Source: Flavobacterium sp. UBA7665 | GTDB lineage: Bacteria; Bacteroidota; Bacteroidia; Flavobacteriales; Flavobacteriaceae | Direction of reading: 5' to 3' | DNA: 64,000 nt | Assembly: GCA_002483285.1 (NCBI GenBank) | Contig: DLHP01000029.1 | Location: forward strand, 126,911-190,910 | In this document: positions 61,789 through 64,000 of the stretch, piece after piece | How positions within the stretch are numbered: position 1 is the first letter of the stretch | How the letters are laid out: each line of letters starts with the position of its first letter | The notes under the pieces: generated by a model | Told to the model about the DNA's origin: nothing | What the model saw: the letters and a program-made list of their open reading frames with translations, nothing else | Databases searched by the model: none | Translations under genes and position numbers: made by a program

Positions 61789-64000
61789 TTCTTGTGGCTT
61801 TCGGGTTTGAGTGCTTTTTTCATGTTTTCGACGGCAGTCCTTTGTGCAGCGTGTAGTGGATAAAGGTGTGAAGTTCCTGCCGTGTATTGATTTGGAATAT
61901 CGGAGGGTTTGTATTGCTCGTAAGCCTGCGCATGGCGTACAAAGTTCGGGTCGAGCAACAATGGCCTTCCCAATGCCACCAAATCGGCACGACCGTTCAA
62001 AAGAATCGTATTGATTTGGTCAATGTCCTGGATGTAGCCCGTTGTAATGGTAGGAATATGAGCGCTGTTGCGGATCAGGTCAGAAAACGGCGTCTGCCAC
62101 ATCCGACCGATTTGCGGTTGCTGGTCTGCAACGGTATTTCCCGTAGAAACGTTGATGATATCGGCACCTGCAGCTTTGAACGCTTCGCAAACAAAAACGA
62201 TTTCCTCTTCGGTAATCCCGTTCTTGGCCCAATCCGAAGCAGAAACGCGCACCGACATGGGTTTGTTTTCTGTAAAAACTTCACGCATGGCCTGGAAAAC
62301 TTGTAACGGAAATTTGATTCTGTTTTGGATGCTGCCGCCAAATTCGTCCTTGCGGATATTGGTTAAAGGGGATAAGAATGAGGCGAGCAAAAAGCCATGG
62401 TGTGCCTGCAATTCAATCATGTCGAATCCGGCTTCGTCGGCGTTGATGGTGGCGTTGACAAATTCGGCGATGACCTTTTCCATGTCGGTTACGGTCATTT
62501 CCTTGGGCGTGGCCGAGGTTTCGGTAAATGGGATGGCAGAAGCCGAAATCAATTCCCAGCTTTTCGCAAGCGGAATATTGGCGCCCACCGAAGGTACGTT
62601 GATCGAGCCTTTCCTGCCCGAATGGCCGAGTTGTATGCCAATCTTGGATTTGCTATTTCTGTGGATGTAATCTACAATTCGTTTCCACTCAACCGTTTGT
62701 TTTTCAGACCAAATGCCGGGACAACCTAAAGTGATACGGCCTTTTTTAGACACAGCGGTCATTTCGGCAATAATCAGTCCCACGCCGCCTGTTGCGCGCG
62801 CGCCGTAGTGTACCAGGTGCCAGTCGGATACCAAGCCGCTTTCGGCGGCATATTGGCCCATGGGCGACATCACGATGCGGTTTCTGAGTTGCATGTCGCG
62901 CAAGGTGAAAGGCGTGAATGCCGCAGGTGTCTTGACCTGGAAATTCCCGATGCTGCAATTGAATTCTGTCAATACCTTTTCGGTGAAAGATGGGTCGCGC
63001 AACGCAAGGTTCTCGAAAGTTACTTTTTTGGAGCGCGTCATCACCCCAAAGGCAAACTGCATGAAATCGTGTTGGATGTGGCGGTCCATGTCCTCAAACC
63101 ATTGGAGCGAAACATTGGCGGCGTGCTGTATCATTTCTACTCGGTTGCGCCGCAATTTTTCATATTGGGCGAACGCCTTTTTGCGGTTGGTCCCGAATTC
63201 GATAATTGAGTCGGCCAGCGCAATGGCACATTCCATGGCGAGTTTGGTCCCTGAACCGATAGAGTAGTGAGCCGTGGCTTTTGCATCGCCCAGCAATACG
63301 ATATTGTCCTTGCTCCATTTGTCGTTGGTGATTGCAGGAAACTGGCGCCAATGCGATTTGTTTGAAATGAGTTCGTGTCCGTCGAGTTCCTCGGCAAAAA
63401 TAGCCGATAGTTTTTGGATCGTATCGTTTTCATCGGCGGTTTCAAATTCGGCATTTTGCCAGGTGTTTTCGGTACATTCAAAAATCCAGGTGCTCATGCC
63501 TTCCTCATATTGGTAGGTGTGCGCAACGAAAGTTCCGTAGACGGTAGTCCTGAAAAAATAGGTAAAGGCATCGAGTGGTTTGGTCGAACCGAGCCAGACA
63601 AATTTATTTTTCTTGAGTTCGATTTTAGTCCCGAAAGCCTTCTGGAATTGCTCGCGAATACCGCTGTTGATCCCGTCGCAGGCAATGATATAGTCTGAAT
63701 CCTTGAACTGGGAAACGTCTTCTACAGGATGTTCAAAATGCAATTTTACACCTTCTTCGGTACAGCGCTGTTGCAGCAATTGTAATAAAGTCTTGCGAGA
63801 GCAACCGCAAAATCCGTTGCCGGTAATCCGGACCACTTCTCCATCGCGCGCCACGTCGAGGTTGTCCCAATAGGCAAAACGGCTACGGATCAAATCATAC
63901 GACTTGGGATCGCGCATTAAGAATTCACTCAGGGTTTCATCCGAAAAGACAACACCAAACCCAAAACTGTCGTCGGGTTTGTTGCGTTCGTACACGTCGA
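61785..64000 (-). CDS. Bifunctional salicylyl-CoA 5-hydroxylase / old-yellow-enzyme fusion (partial)
   Basis: The gene runs off the right edge; the N-terminal FAD loop (about 30 residues) is missing and the first visible residues are internal. The visible part is about 738 residues: an aromatic-ring FAD monooxygenase (to about 345; GFGVVFSDETL, DYIIACDGINSGIR, VLLGDAKATAHYSIGSG) then an old-yellow-enzyme domain (about 353-736; FTPFTLRDMQLRNRIVMSPM, IQLGHSGRKGS, ELQAHHGFLLASFLSP, VALGRPLLLDPNF). The same architecture is known for salicylyl-CoA 5-hydroxylase and for anthraniloyl-CoA monooxygenase/reductase. Confidence 0.9.
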   Translation of the reverse strand, partial: DVYERNKPDDSFGFGVVFSDETLSEFLMRDPKSYDLIRSRFAYWDNLDVARDGEVVRITGNGFCGCSRKTLLQLLQQRCTEEGVKLHFEHPVEDVSQFKDSDYIIACDGINSGIREQFQKAFGTKIELKKNKFVWLGSTKPLDAFTYFFRTTVYGTFVAHTYQYEEGMSTWIFECTENTWQNAEFETADENDTIQKLSAIFAEELDGHELISNKSHWRQFPAITNDKWSKDNIVLLGDAKATAHYSIGSGTKLAMECAIALADSIIEFGTNRKKAFAQYEKLRRNRVEMIQHAANVSLQWFEDMDRHIQHDFMQFAFGVMTRSKKVTFENLALRDPSFTEKVLTEFNCSIGNFQVKTPAAFTPFTLRDMQLRNRIVMSPMGQYAAESGLVSDWHLVHYGARATGGVGLIIAEMTAVSKKGRITLGCPGIWSEKQTVEWKRIVDYIHRNSKSKIGIQLGHSGRKGSINVPSVGANIPLAKSWELISASAIPFTETSATPKEMTVTDMEKVIAEFVNATINADEAGFDMIELQAHHGFLLASFLSPLTNIRKDEFGGSIQNRIKFPLQVFQAMREVFTENKPMSVRVSASDWAKNGITEEEIVFVCEAFKAAGADIINVSTGNTVADQQPQIGRMWQTPFSDLIRNSAHIPTITTGYIQDIDQINTILLNGRADLVALGRPLLLDPNFVRHAQAYEQYKPSDIPNQYTAGTSHLYPLHAAQRTAVENMKKALKPESHKK

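Noticed and set aside
54380..64000. Aromatic cluster as a recently acquired genomic island
   Set aside because: By eye the codon and base use do not stand out from the rest, the promoter is native in type, and no tRNA, integrase or flanking direct repeat was seen. The right border lies outside the window, so the question stays open.

Overview
The window looks like a chromosomal stretch of a Flavobacteriaceae member (Bacteroidota), most likely Flavobacterium or a close relative. Evidence: several secreted proteins end in type IX secretion sorting domains (both type A and type B), promoters match the Bacteroidota pattern TTG-N18..20-TAnnTTTG, the bacillithiol gene bshA is present, LptD is of the Bacteroidota kind, and the gene neighbourhoods (tsaD/tamB divergent; PG_1098-type methyltransferase, AI-2E family protein and DUF4159) are typical of the group. 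No phage, transposase, integrase or CRISPR array was seen.

Layout. 1-560: tRNA operon Ser-Pro-Arg on the minus strand with a clear promoter. 781-9096: VanX-like dipeptidase, then a minus-strand run (secreted hypothetical, PG_1098-like methyltransferase, AI-2E family permease, DUF4159 protein, secreted T9SS protein, rsmE, ArsR-type regulator, tsaD). 9.2-18 kb: tamB, pfkA, gapA, an N-acetylglucosamine-kinase-like gene, mgsA, ridA. 18.2-24.6 kb: envelope genes lptD, amidase, an MCE/MlaD protein, then a membrane Fe-S protein. 24.6-31.3 kb: HAD phosphatase, CCG-domain Fe-S protein, a GH3/serine-hydrolase fusion, bshA and a PrcB-like lipoprotein. 31.3-36.7 kb: porin-like protein, LpxH-like phosphoesterase, aroC, a dicarboxylate symporter and a T9SS protein. 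36.8-48.2 kb: DCC protein, mutS2, ung, a minus-strand run (uridine phosphorylase, DinB, orphan binding protein, transglutaminase, beta-barrel, lipoprotein), a SUI1 protein, a 2-oxoglutarate dioxygenase and a fused E1 alpha/beta dehydrogenase. 48.3-53.1 kb: a 1588-residue T9SS type B surface protein with eight Big2-like repeats. 53.1-54.0 kb: four very small genes, three of them acidic and hydrophilic and one a membrane peptide.

The most coherent accessory system is at the right end (54380-64000, minus strand, running off the window). It encodes a salicylyl-CoA 5-hydroxylase/old-yellow-enzyme fusion, an alpha/beta hydrolase, a benzoate/2-aminobenzoate-type CoA ligase, a 4HBT thioesterase, a nitrilase, gentisate 1,2-dioxygenase, an FAH-family hydrolase and a maleate isomerase. 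Together they read as a CoA-dependent aromatic acid pathway (salicylate or a close analogue to gentisate, then maleylpyruvate to pyruvate plus maleate, then maleate to fumarate) that needs no glutathione. This fits an organism that carries bshA.

Intergenic space is unusually structured. Five copies of a modular element with conserved ends and a variable hairpin middle lie at 16.1, 32.9, 34.3, 55.3 and 56.4 kb. Four unrelated long inverted repeats and one eight-unit inverted array sit mostly at 3' ends of genes.
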